64,000 nucleotides of DNA from Argentina anserina (GCF_933775445.1 NC_065874.1:16387001-16451000), one strand, 5' to 3'; positions 40,038 to 57,080 are shown, counted from the stretch's first letter. The notes: generated from the letters alone by a model not told the origin. Program-made: numbers and translations.

Positions 40038-40264
40038 ATCAAATCCGACCTCGTTTCTCTATCCTTGATCCTTTGGAAGTATTGTGCACAATAATGATTC
40101 AAAACTGGAGAATACAACTTTTTTTTCTCAAAAAATACTTGATGAGTTTTCATTAATCGAATTGGATTCGCATAATACGTTTTGGATAATTAACTTCAAA
40201 ATACATGAATGAAATTAAGAAACATAATAGAATGCTTAACGAATGCATATGTGACTTTGTCCCC

Positions 40265-40374
40265 TTCCTTGAACTTCCATCTCATCGGCACATTTCTTCA
40301 TTCAATTTGGCGGTGGGTGTTCCTTGAACTTCCATCTCATCGGCACATTTCTTCATTCAATTTGGCGGTGGGTG
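40265..40374 (+). repeat. 55-bp tandem duplication, copy A only
   Basis: TTCCTTGAACTTCCATC begins at 40265 and again at 40320. Unit B has the unit once (about 61470). Confidence 0.9.
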
Positions 40375-40470
40375 GGCTGGGACCAAGAATGCCCTTGAGA
40401 TGTCGGTTTAACCCTGCCAATCTCTAGCAAACCAAGACGCTGCACTTTTGATAGGACTACTCCCTATGTA

Positions 40471-41812
40471 GATTGATAGTGTGCGCACTTGGGATCTCAT
40501 CCACATCTGACATTATCAACAGGTCATCATCAGTAATACCAGCTATTTGGAGAAGTCTGTCCAATGCTAATCGCTGATACGCCTCCTCAACAAATGGATT
40601 GTCCCCTCTCTTGGAATGTCTTCCAACCGTCCCATATTGTAACCGGGGTTCAACAAAATCAAACAGCTCCCGATTTCTTGCAAAATGTTGAATTTGACTC
40701 CAGAAGTACAAACTTGGTTATGTAGGGATACAATTCTTTCCATCGTATTGTAAGGATGTCCATCTCATTACTGAACAACACAGCATCGTAGACACGCCTA
40801 GGGTACTCGCGGATGCCCCAACCGTGAAGTTTGCAGAGCTTCTCCATGGACACATTCTCATGGTAATAGTGTGGGATCTCATGGAAAGGTTTGGGCGGTG
40901 ATTCCCACAACGGCCGCAAGAAGTAAGAGATCTTCTGTCCATGGGCGTATATGCCAAAGATGCATGTTGGCAAAATACAAAGCCACGGAGAATACAACGC
41001 ACTCTTGACATGCTTATTAGTCTACCTGATTCCTGCAAAATAGCAAAGCACATAGAAATCAGAAACCTACATGCATATTCCCCAATCAATTAAATCATAG
41101 AGCTTTTGTATCAGATTCAACTAACAATTTTGTTGGTTCCGCACAAAACACTAACCGTAGTCTTTCTATAGGTTTCGACTTCTCCAAGAGCTAAAAGGAA
41201 GACGGGAATCGTGTAAAAAAGTGCAAGCTAAGATATTAACTTAGCTGGGAAAGATAGAAAGAAAGAAATATGGGAGTTGTAGTTACGACCGGTCAGATGG
41301 GTGGCACAGAGATTTCAACTTGCCTATATTTTTACCAGTCCGAGGATGATGAAACTACTCAAAGCTAAATGGCTCACCAAAAACATACTTTTATTCAAGA
41401 AAAATCTCAGCCCAACGAATAAAGTTGAAAAATTCATGATTTTTCATGTTTTTACAAACCAAAATTTATATTTAAGAAAGGCACGGTTATATGTTTCTAT
41501 GATCTGATAACCAAACACCAGACTATGTAATCAGGCCCACACAAACAGGTCCATTTACGAAACAAGTCGCGGTAAAAAATACAGTAAAACTGGTCCCGAT
41601 TCAGTTCAAATCTTTTCAACACAAATCTAGTCATGTTTGAATCCCATTGCGGCGACATTATCTGCGCGACCGATAATCACAGAGCCAGAGCAAACAATAA
41701 CCCAAACCCACAAATCATATAATCAAACCAAAAAAAGTACCTGGCCACAAACATCAGCGCAGTAATCGTCCATCTTCTTAGAGCAGTAAGGACCTCCTCC
41801 CTCACCCATCAT
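40471..41812 (-). pseudogene. GT17 glycosyltransferase (beta-1,4-GlcNAc-transferase-like), 3' truncated
   Basis: Exon 1 is 41741-41812 (MMGEGGGPYCSKKMDDYC...VCGQ, then GT). The intron ends at AG before 41032. Exon 2 shows the plant family motifs ESGRLISMSRVRC, PTCIFGIYAHGQKISYFLRP, PHYYHENVSMEKLCKLHGWG, FSNEMDILTIRWKELYP, FVLLESNSTF, NPFVEEAYQRLALD and the DLLIMSDVDEIPSAHTINL donor-binding region. Members act in the Golgi on N-glycans. At least two frameshifts are present (after RCILRG and after LLESNSTF). The gene stops abruptly at 40471, exactly where unit A's homology to unit B ends; the 3' half of the domain is missing. Confidence 0.85.
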
Positions 41813-42470
41813 CCACCACATTATCTAGATCGATCAAATTTTACCAAGAATATGCTCCAAACCAGATTCCGGCGAGATCTCCCCACACTCGACTGAGATA
41901 GTATAGCAGAACTCCTTTATCCTCCCCAGCTAGAGTCGAACAGAACAGAGCAGATCAGAGAGAATAGGGAAGGTTTTGGGTTTGGAATGGAAGAATGAGA
42001 TGAAGAAGTGAAGGAAGGGTTAAGGAAAGTAGAAGGCTTTGTTTGCTGATGTTGTTGGGCTGTGGCCACTCTGGTATTGGGTGGCAGTTGTCAACACAAC
42101 GCAACGCAACGCAACGCCTCTCTCTCCCTCTCACACCTACACACAATTGGAGCCGTTTCGCTTGTCTTCTTCTACCCCTCCCCCACCCCCTCTTTTTACC
42201 ATAATGCCCCTCCCAGCGTGGGAGGCCGTGTCCCTGGGGGCAGGGCGGTCATTACACCATGTGGAAAAGGAAACGGCTTTGGCTGGGTCTGTCGGTGGGG
42301 CCCAACGCGGACTGAAGGCCTTGACGAGGTGTCGTCTCCTGGTGACAATTGGTGAGAATTTTGCGGTGTTTGGATCACGGACACGTGGAACTGTCTCCTT
42401 GGGGTTATGAAATTTTGTGTTTCTGACGACTATCCCTAGGTGGACGACTATCTCTTTACCATTCACATAA
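41813..42470. other. GT17 upstream DNA up to duplication edge
   Basis: Contains a CT-rich 5' leader and an AACGC repeat (42099-42117). No further gene recognised. The similarity to unit A begins at 42471. Confidence 0.5.
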
Positions 42471-44739
42471 TGAAAGGTGTGTTCTTTTCATTTCCTTTTG
42501 GGACTAAGGAGCCTATTTTGAGTATATAGCATGGTAGAAAACTAGGTTATGAAACACTTATTGTAGCCGTGTGTGTGTGGAAACATCAAATTTTTGATGA
42601 GATAAATTACCTTGCATTCTTTGCTGTGGCTCCAGAGGCAGCTGCAACACTTGCAGATATCAAACTGTAGGACGACTCCATTTCCAGTGGGTTTAGAGAG
42701 GAACCCTGAAATCCCAAAATTCAGAGCAAAAGGTCAGTTATGTGATTAGTGATTAGAGGCCGCACCAAAATTTGGATGCCAACTTTACCTTTAATATTTG
42801 TGAATTTCCAAGATGCACATTTGAATGGAATTCTCTATCCAAAGTGCTTGCAGCAACAGTGAGGATCCAAGGAGGAACATTGCATGCAGTACTAGGGAAA
42901 CCAGAGTTCCCCGCTGATGCAGAAACAAGTATTCCTTTCTGGAATGCATGGAAAGTTCCAATGGAGATTGCATTTTCAAAATACGTCGGCTGTGGAGGAT
43001 CAGGACCAAGGGAAAGGGAGAGAACATCAACGCCATCACCAATGGCATCATCCAGAGCTAAAAGAATATCTGCATCACTACACAAGTCAAACCAACATGC
43101 CTTGTAAATAGCAAGCCTGGCACCCGGTGCACCGCCTCTTGCGGTTCCTGTGGCCATTCCCAAGAATCTGACATTAGTTACTGTGGATCCAGCTATCGTT
43201 GAGGCAGTGTGACTCCCATGTCCATCAGCATCTCTCGCTGATCTGAAGAAAGGTAGAGGCGCAAAGGACTCAAGAGGCCCATTTTCTACTTCAAATCCAT
43301 GATAGTAGAAGTGAGATCCTATGATTTTCTGCAAATAGAAACCAATCTTTAGACTTTTAGAGCTGAACCTACATGATCAAGCATCTTTCAGTCGTACTAT
43401 CAAGTAAACCAACGCTGCAAGCCATCAGGCGGTTAGTGTATATCCTTCTCTATCCAGGTTTATTTCCAGACTTTTCGTACTTGCGTCATTTTATGCTCTC
43501 ACTTTTGCTTTGTTGAAGTATATTCCCTAGCAGACTAACTATCCACGATTTGTGGACTGGAGATAATTGTTGTCCTACTATATAAGTATATATTCATATT
43601 TTCTTTACTAGAGGGAATGGTTATCAGAGTTGACGAATTAGTGGCCAGTAGGGCTGAGGGTGTAAGTGAGACTTGTCTGAAACTTTAGGGACTGATAACT
43701 TGTATCTGATGGTCTGTGGTGTGGTATAAGAATGAAATTAATGATAAAGTAATCTGAGTTCACATCCAAAATCAATTGGCAATGGATGAAGTGGCTCAAA
43801 CTCTTATAAACCCACAGTTTAGGTCTCAACGTATATTCTCAACACGCCCCTACATGTATGGTGAATTTTCAAGTCATAAAAGTGGACAACATTTTGGGTA
43901 CCATAGAGTGCGTATGATCATTTGAGTTTAACACGTAAACGTGGGTAACTCACTCAGATACCATGATAAAGTGATTTAGGACATGTAGGGTACCTGTTGC
44001 AGTTTGCCAATGTAAAATTCTGTCCAGTAACACTGTCCTCTGAATTTTTCGGGCACAGGTCCGAGTCCTTCACTGAAGCTCTCTGACTCGGGCCAAACTC
44101 CTGTAGAACAAACATAATCATGATAAAATACAAGACTCGACAGAGGGGAAAAAAACGAAGCTAAATATGTATACCAGTGTCGATTACACCAACAATGACA
44201 TCGGATTTTGAATCCGATGGCATTTGATTGTTACCAAAGGTAGAGTCTACGCCTAGAAAATCCCAGGAATGTGTTGTGCTCAGTTTGTTTGTCTTGCTCT
44301 CAAACACCGAATTACCGAATCATGTTCTGTAATATATGAACACAATTCAACATTGAGAAAAGGTGAAAGACCGAAAAATTGGTTATGATAAATTAACACT
44401 CTTATTCTTCTTGACTAACAAAATTACATTGGAGTCACAATTACCAGCAAGTTGTTGAGCTTGATACGGTGTAAGCTTGGCTGAGAAACCTTGAAAACTT
44501 TTACTGTAATGGTTAAGTGCTGCTTCTTGCCGACCAGCACTGAAAGTTATTGCAAGTTAATAATATTTCTGCTATAGTAAACTGGAAAACACCTCAAAAC
44601 TGAGAGAGATGATATAACTTAATATAGAAGTCAAATTAGTGTCCTGCCTGCTGGTGACTGAAGCGAGAATATCATGGTTAGCTCTGATGACAGATTCCGA
44701 GTTGGGGTGCAAGTGGTGCCCCATGTAAACAATATAATG
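42471..44739 (-). pseudogene. Subtilase copy B, C-terminal part missing
   Basis: Duplicate of the N-terminal two thirds of copy A. Exons: 44648-44739 and 44445-44539 (I9), 44175-44326 (Asp), 43994-44100, 42789-43328 (His, identical protein to copy A over 193 codons) and 42611-42705. The same 1-base and 2-base losses as in copy A are present. Homology stops at 42471, inside the intron after the 42611-42705 exon, so the catalytic Ser and the fibronectin-like end are absent. A 50-bp stretch at 43900-43955 is absent from copy A. Confidence 0.9.
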
Positions 44740-45074
44740 CTGCAAAATGAAAAGGAAAATGGAAATAAGTTTAAGTCTACTGTATCAGGTGTGGTTTGAG
44801 TCCTACTTGTACTGAAGATTGTCAAGAGTGAAAGAGTTGTATTCCATACTAGTAGGTGGTTGTAGCTATCTCACTGCTAGAAGTTTTCAATACCATATCA
44901 AAACCCCTTGGCTAATTTAAATCTTATAATGAACATCTTTTTCTCCCCAGATGTCAGTACAACTCACTCGATTAAGAAACTAAAATAACACGAAACGATA
45001 ATAACTACAAATGCAGCTACACATGGCTAGAAATTGCAGGGATTGAGATTCACCTTGTTTAAGATGGTACCTAA

Positions 45075-45408
45075 CTACCTAATATTTAATATGAGTATCA
45101 TAAGTACACTTTGTAAACGAATTGAGAGTTGTTTTGCAGGTTCTGTAAGGCAATGCTATTTGCACCTCCGAGTTGTATTCTAAAAAACTCTTTCCTAAGG
45201 TGCATAAATAAACATTGCTATAACAGCTCCTTATCTGCGCTTCTCCATTCGGATGCAAGAAGCTTTCGGAAAAGTGTGATTTTTACGTTGTTTTACTTCT
45301 TAAAGAATGGGAACAAAGGTTGGACCTAGCACCGAAATGCATGAACGTAAACCGAACTGTGGATCCTCTCTATCATTACCTTTGTGTCATCAGTGGCTCC
45401 ATGGGAGA
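45075..45408 (-). pseudogene. Remnant of subtilase intron 1 and signal exon (B1)
   Basis: Matches A 12395-12730 and stops within the signal-peptide exon. There B1 lacks 943 bp relative to A and continues directly in the VPS4 3' flank. Confidence 0.8.
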
Positions 45409-45588
45409 ATTAGTATTTTGAGAAGCTACCAACATGGGCGACAAACATTAATTGATGTATCAACACTTGAAGAGAAATATGTTTTAAACTGTACTTTACA
45501 CAAGTTGAAAAGAAGCAACTGGATATCATCAGTATTTCCATTTCAATACAGAAAAAGGGAAGTCATATCACCTTCTTCATTGAAGAAA

Positions 45589-46467
45589 CTAATGTAGAGA
45601 GTAAATTGTCCATTAGATCCAACACTAATACATACAAATCACGGCAATTGCACTGAAGGCCTCTGTCTGGCAAGTACCTTCCCTCTCCAAATTCTTTCGT
45701 GAACCTTTCATGGACTTCAAGATCACCTTTGCTCACAGTAGGCCTCTGTCTGGCAAGTACCTTATCAAAATCTGTTTTTTGTGATAGGAGGTGGAAGGAT
45801 CTGCATGGCATAATAAGCAAGAACTAATTAATATGAAATTGTTAAAATGTGAAAATATGTTAAATATGAAATTATTCGAAATTGGTCCTCCTCAAATGGA
45901 TTTTTTATACATTAATCAAACAATAGCAATTGTTTGTAATTAATACTAGTGGAGTGAAATGTGCCTGTTCGAAGAAATAATATATAAGGTTTCCAATGAC
46001 TTGATAATCATCATAACTATACAGAGTCTCCACGAAAACTGTATGTTACATTAAAAGTCATCAACAGCTACATTACTCCATTTACATGGCTACATACCTG
46101 TGAAGCTAGTCCTTGAGCTGCCAACTCCTGCATGGTGATTTGGACAGCACCCGGTTGCTTTGGTCCACAAGGTATGAACATATTATCGTAATTCTTGAAA
46201 AAGAACATGGCATCTTGAGTCTTGCGTACTGGTTCAAAGAGAACATCCTTGACCTGCCAAATTCAAAACCAAATAAGAAAAACAAAACAATCAAAACAAA
46301 TAATTCTGAATTAATTTAAAGTCTACTGATAAAAGAGGGTAAATAAATTATGGATGCATTCTGCTTACACAAACAGCTACATCAGAACCCGAAAATCCCT
46401 CAGTTTTGCGAGCTAAGCTTTCAAAATCACTTTCTGTCAAGTTGCTAGGAGTATCTCCCAAGTGGAC
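45589..46467 (-). pseudogene. VPS4: VPS4 fragment B1 (exons 6-8 only)
   Basis: Exon 6 (46369-46467), exon 7 (46098-46253) and exon 8 (to about 45589) of VPS4 are present and near-identical to copy A, but exons 1-5 are missing. An extra T in exon 8 (near 45779) breaks the frame before KTDFDKVLARQ. The exon 8 end carries the same stop-replacing sequence as copy A. Homology ends at 46537, where a second copy of subtilase intron 1 begins. Confidence 0.9.
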
Positions 46468-46537
46468 CTGTTCAGAATATGAAATACACAGGACACTCTT
46501 TTAGTGTATATATATACACGGAATCACTTATTCCTAA

Positions 46538-47202
46538 CCTAATATTTAATATGAGTATCATAAGTACACTTTGTAAACGAATTGAGAGTTGTTTTGCAGG
46601 TTCTGTAAGGCAATGCTATTTGCACCTCCGAGTTGTATTCTAAAAAACTCTTTCCTAAGGTGCATAAATAAACATTGCTATAACAGCTCCTTATCTGCGC
46701 TTCTCCATTCGGATGCAAGAAGCTTTCGGAAAAGTGTGATTTTTACGTTGTTTTACTTCTCAAAGAATGGGAACAAAGGTTGGACCTAGCACCGAAATGC
46801 ATGAACATAAACCGAACTGTGGATCCTCTCTATCATTACCTTTGTGTCATCAGTGGCTCCATGGGAGAAAGAAAATCCTAAGAACAAGAGAAGAGTAAGG
46901 ACTGTAGTAAGTTTCAAGATATAACCAGGAAACTTAGTGATCAGATGATAGAAATCAGAGTACTCGAGCAGACGAGCCTGGAGAACTCTGTGCCGATTAC
47001 AATATAATTTATAGCTCAGACAAAGCAAATATGCTGACGCCCCGCCGGCTCTCTATGGTTCTTTCTGTAAAGTATGTTCGTAACACTCGGAACAGATCTC
47101 AGAGCCGGCTTTTGTTGCTTCTCTGAATTATATTCAAATATATGAACCAGAAGGCCAAAGACTCGGTCAGCTTTGGACAATAGTACTTGCTTTTGTTTTA
47201 GA
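46538..47202 (-). pseudogene. Subtilase 5' fragment B2 with signal-peptide exon
   Basis: Duplicate of A 12395-13052. The exon at 46840-46935 encodes an uninterrupted hydrophobic leader (LKLTTVLTLLLFLGFSFSH) ending ATDDTK at a GT donor, and lacks the 11-bp deletion of copy A. It has no downstream subtilase exons in the expected place, so it is an orphan 5' end. Confidence 0.75.
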
Positions 47203-49750
47203 CTAGATAGAGAGCCCGCGCCCAGGCGCGATTATTGATGGTTGACCGTTTATTTCTATGGCTAATTGATGGCGGTAAGTTTGTAAAGTTAGTTAATCAG
47301 TTGTTAATTATGGTGTTTGATAAAAAAAGATGAAGGAACTATGAATAAGCTTAGTATGTTAGCAAGCAACATCACATTGTCGTACATAAGGAGACTATCA
47401 TACTTTGTCATATTAGCAGGTTTCACTTACATCTTTATTGGAGTTTATGCTCACAAAATAGCATCACACTAATATATAAGCACACTACTATACATGAGCA
47501 CCCCAGCTAAACTAAAACAGCTATTGTGTACTGAAGATTCATGAGGAGTTTCCACAAAAAAAATACTCATGTCTTGATCTGTCATATTAATTAGGACCTC
47601 ATCCAAAAATGTAGACTGTTGACTTCAGTCGCAGCTGTTATGAAGATGTTAGTGCAGCAAAACTCATGCAAATAGCTAGTTCATTTTCTGTTTGCTTAGT
47701 CTCTGACCGGTTGGTGATGATGATGCATGTTTGTTTCCTTCCCTGTTATGTTGAAAAGATATATAAAATGGAAATAGTTGGTTAACATGGTCTTGTATAT
47801 ATCAGGTTGTTGTAAGATTGATGTCAGAGATGTGGTCTCATTGAAAACTACATTTTCTTCACCAGGAAGATGAATTTGTAAGTGTATAACTGCTGGATGT
47901 CTTGAATGGATTGAGAATTCAAAAAGTCTCCAAGCAGTCTCATGAGGAGTTAAATATCAACAATTAACTCCTTGGTGGAATCTACTGCTATATTATCATG
48001 CCTTGGCTGATGATCATTTCCATTCAACTCATCCAACATTCTTTTCCTCCTGCTCATTCTACTCTTGTAAGCCATGACTGAAAAAATACACGGTGGAGAA
48101 TCAGATTTCTGTCGCATTAAATGCAACATCTATATGTAACAATATTCATACATACTCAAACATATTTACATAGGATATTACTGGAAAACTGTCCATCATA
48201 CGAATTGATTAAGACAAAAACAGTGAGATGACTGAGTTAAATGTGATTGGAATATGCAAAAACTAAAGAGCTAAACAATAACCTCATAGAGCAATTAAAA
48301 AACAGCGGCAAAAACCTATATATAATATCAATTAAAAGGAACTATCAAGTCTTCGATTTCGTTGAAAATAAGGCTTAACAATAGGGTGTTGTTTCAAGGA
48401 AATTGGGTGTTTAAAAGTTTCAACTATCATCCAAGCAATCGCGGTAAAACTACAAAAACAACACCAAATATACATATTAAATTTGAAGGAATATTATCAA
48501 TCAACATAAATAACAGACAACAACAGTTAATTGAAGAGCTCCCAGTATAAGATGAAACAATATAAAAATCAAATATTTACGGTACTAACATGAAAATTGT
48601 ACTTTATATATAAATCATAGATCCTAGATTGAATCCTACATCATTTGTTTCCCTTTTCTTTTTTGTTCGTTTTAATGTCCATGAAACCTCAAGAAGTGAA
48701 AGTTTTAATTAGCTTTCATGGTTCATGTCAGGAATGTAAAAGTGCAAACAGAATGAATGACAACTCCTAAACTTATTTGTAATCAGAAATAAGACATCAA
48801 TCACTCAGCATCAACTTCAGTGGTGAATGACAACTCCTAAATTTTCATGGTTCATGGGATAATTAACCACTAACAGATCGATATTGAAGAAAATCTTTAG
48901 TTTATACATTAGTTGGTAACGTCAACTTCAAAGATTTCAAAGACATGGGCACGTGACAGCCGCATATGGTCATGGTTCATATATCTATATCCATATCTAC
49001 ATATATCAATCACAAAAACCCACACCCAAATTGCCAGATATCAAATCAGGATGGACCATTCCCACTTTTCAAAATCAGATCCAAATCGGAACAGAATGGC
49101 TGAACCCAGAGGTCACAAAAATCCAGAGAACCCAGGAAACCCAGATATAGAAAAAAAATTTGACTACAGATATGAAAATGAATTTGTTGATCGGGAAACT
49201 TACCAGCAAATGGTGAATCTGATCGGAAATTTTGGTCTGAGTAAATACAGTATTGTTCAGTCTGAAGAGAAGATTCTGGTTATGAGTGAATAGGTGAGTC
49301 GGAGGAGATCGAAAAAAGAGAATTGGAGAATGAGGAGAAGAACTTATATAAAATGCACAATATTATGTAAGTTTGAAGAACCCATAACACTAAACTTGAT
49401 AGTAAATAAGGATGAAGAGAATAAGAAATCGGTTATTCCTTACAACACAGTCCGTCTATTGAGATTGAAGGACCAATCTTTGCGATTTTCAGAGGCTGGA
49501 TGCAGAAGTGGAAGCGACAGAGAGCGAAAGCGAGGCTGACCAAAATCAAAGCGAGAAGAGAGCCGGCCTTTTAATTGACAATTTGACTGATTGAAGCCGA
49601 GTCGAGCACAACCATAATATCTGTTAGAGGAAAGGAGATCGGCGGCCGCTGGAGCCGATGTTTATACGGTGAAACTGGCAGACAGCTCGGCGGGAGCCGG
49701 CACTATTCATTAGCCGAATAGGCCCGAACTCTGTCTTAGTATATAGTAAA
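47203..49750 (-). mobile_element. Non-autonomous Helitron, 2.5 kb
   Basis: Read on the minus strand the element starts TTTACTATATACTAAG (a TC to TT change from the usual start) and ends CTAG at 47206-47203. A hairpin CGCGCC/GGCGCG lies ten bases inside the 3' end (47217-47230). It sits exactly between A and T of the host, as Helitrons do, and copy A (13052/13053) is the empty site with no TSD. No Rep/helicase is seen. A 126-codon plus-strand frame (48913-49293) and an adjoining frame to 49539 may be captured sequence of unknown origin. Confidence 0.85.
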
Positions 49751-50653
49751 TATCCCCATCTGTTAGAAGACCACACCAGTGTATACTTCTATCTAGAACA
49801 GTGCAGGTATCTGCTTGAACAAGCTCAACTAATAATAACAGTTAGATCCAACACACAAGACGGCCTAGAGATTATGTCCAACAAATGTCACAACAAGACC
49901 ACTTAGAAACATTGATACACAAACTATAAAAACTAAAAACACAGCTAGAGGATTACAAGTAGCCAGCTTATATGCAAAGCTCAATATTTGTAACATTTAA
50001 GGGCCAATCCTATAACATAGTGCCGCTATTAGAAGGAATAAGGGGGACTAGAAGGCTGAAATGGAGGGAGGAACAAATCATAGGCAGTCCCTTGAAGAAA
50101 TGGTAAAGGGGCGTAGAAGATTTTAAGGGTCACCATACCCATTATGGAGTGGGTCATATTTTGCCCAGAGAAAAAGATAGCAGCTGTGTATGACTCAAGA
50201 GTCAGGAGTCTAGATATATCCAGGGAGCAGGGGTAACAGGGGCACATCCAATCCTGAAATACAGAAGATGCATCATGAATCCATCCTTAAAATAGCATAT
50301 GAATAACTGAAACAGATTCCTCGAGGGATCAGAAGACAAAGCACTTGCAATCTAACCAGATTGTCGGTCAATTAGTATTTTGAGAAGCTACCAACAAGGG
50401 CGACAAACATTAATTGATGTATCAACACTTGGAGAGAAATATGTTTTAAACTGTACTTTACACAAGTTGAAAAGAAGCAACTGGATATCATCAGTATTTC
50501 CATTTCAATACAGAAAAAGGGAAGTCATATCACCTTCCTCATTGAAGAAACTAATGTAGAGAGTATATTGTCCATTAGATCCAACACTAATACATACAAA
50601 TCACGGCAATTGCACTGAAGGCCAGTGTGGATCAATGTGATATTGATAATTCA
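49751..50653. other. Spacer between Helitron and VPS4-B2 3' end
   Basis: Duplicate of A 13053-13945. No gene recognised; likely includes the native VPS4 3' UTR. Confidence 0.5.
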
Positions 50654-54985
<4,332 letters not shown>

Positions 54986-55287
54986 CTCCGGAGCTAGGAT
55001 CACATGTACGGCGGCGATCGAGGTTTGGAGATTGAGACTGGGGAAAGGGGGAGGCTAGGGTTTGAGAAATTGGGGGAATTGAGGATCGGGAGGGGGAATT
55101 TGAAGTGGAGGAAACCCTAGAGAGCGGGTCGGGTTTTCGGGTTTGGGGAGGAGGAATTGAAATCGAGAGAGAGAAGAAGAAGAAGAAGAAGAAGAAGAAG
55201 AAGAAGAAGAAGACGCGTTTGGAAATTGGAATGTCAAGATGTTATGGGGAAGGGGAAGGTTCGTTTTTTCTCTCTACGACACTAGAG
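54986..55287 (-). promoter_or_regulatory. VPS4-B2 5' leader with GAA microsatellite
   Basis: Shared with copy A; the (GAA)n tract at 55175-55213 is longer here. Directly beyond lies the block that in unit A begins at 24354, 5.7 kb further away. Confidence 0.55.
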
Positions 55288-57080
55288 TGAGTAAAATTTT
55301 ATTATCTTTTTTTTTTTTTCAGTTCCAAGACATTTCGAAATTTTATTATCTTTTTAACAGAAACGAGTAAATAATAGTTACGAATTGATTTCAAATCAAC
55401 TCTTTACTGACTTTGGGGTTAGCAAAGAACATATGGGGCCAAAATACTTTTTGCATTTTAATTTTTTTTTAATGAAGTGACAATCTTCCTAATGGAGATG
55501 ACAAAGTGAGCTACCAAAATTGGATCGACAATGAGATACCAAAGTGGATATATTATGAATGGTTAGATGTATTTTTTCCACTTTGTAAACCGGATTTTGA
55601 GTATATTGTTGGTATTTTTTTAGATATTTGCACTTTATAGATCGAATTTGGGATAAGTTTTGCAGTGTACTAACTATAGTGTAATTATGTATAATGCTCC
55701 ACGTAATTTGTTACCTAAAACAGTTGAAATCCTCGTCACTTAAATTCAACACGATACTTTTTGTGTTACTCTAAATGATATTACTAAACCAATTTAAGTT
55801 GCACATTAGAGAGAGTAACTAAGATTTAACCCATGTCTGATGGAATTTAATGACCGATTTGCTGAGGAGCAAGGCAAGATCGTTTTATAAATCAAATCTT
55901 CACGACAAACATTAGTAAGTTAATGAATCTCATGTAACTACTACAATCTATCATTTCTTTTGGATTTTAGTTTTACGTTTTCATCATGAGATTATTTCAC
56001 TAGCACTATTAAAAATCGGAGTCAGTGTCTTGGTTTCATCATGAGCTCAGTCCATGTCGTAATAACAAATTCAACTGTATTGTAAGTTATAATACTTCAA
56101 TTATGTTGTGAGACAATAAAACAAAATATTAGTACCTGTAACTCAATGAATATTAACTCAATGAATATCTTTGTTTTTTGAAGTAACGATGCAAAGTCTT
56201 TTATTAATAACGGATTAGTACAAAATAACATGAACACATGCTCTCGCGGACTACGAAAAAATTGAAATGTGCAGAACATTCAATATCTTAGGAACAAGAG
56301 TCATGACTATTCATATATTGAATCTCTAAGAAGACGCTCATAGAAAGTAGAATAAATTTTCTATAAGTGAAAATCTTCTTAAAATCAATAGTAAAAAAAA
56401 TTCAGAATGCATATGTTAAAATAAACCGCAATCGCTTGCTGGGACTCGGATTTTCTCCTCATACTAATTTACCTCATATTGCCTCACATTTCAATCTTGT
56501 TCGTCTATTGTACTCTCCTCGTTAAGATTAATTTCTCTGTTTTGAAATTAAAATTTGAAATTGGAGAAGAACGAAGAGAGAGGAAAGTCTCACTAATCCA
56601 AAAACAAAATAAAAAATACAAAAAACAGGATTTTTTTAATTCCGATTCAGTTGCTCGTTTTTCCCTTCGAACTGCAGAACAGCCGGATCTAGTTTGGTCT
56701 AGGCCGGTTTATGACTAGTTCTAAAATCTTGAATCCTTCCAATTAATAACTAAAAAATCAAAATAATCTACAGAACCATCATATTAAAAGAACCACAAGA
56801 AGGTGAAAGTTACCTTAGATCCATGTCAACTCTTTACGGACTTCAAAAAAATACGAGAAATTAAGAAAAGAAAAAAAAAGAGTAAATAATGTCTGACCTT
56901 TCTGAAAATATGCACTTTGGTATCTCACATTTTTCATTATGTGTGTCTGATATATCATTCTCAATCTAAATTTAGTATCTCATTATGCTTGATCTGGAAA
57001 CTGTGACGTTATTAAAATGCAGGAGTGTTTTGATCCCTCAATGTTTCCCCTAATAATAAAAACAAGAGAAATTGTCTTCA
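55287..57080. repeat. Segmental duplication block, copy B
   Basis: Counterpart of 24354-26148, without the solo LTR, MITE or Tat element. The Tat empty site is at its right end, around 57076-57081. No gene recognised. Confidence 0.85.

Noticed and set aside
42039..42470. Plus-strand frames of about 100 codons upstream of GT17
   Set aside because: Low-complexity, no domain; likely GT17 5' leader and promoter DNA.
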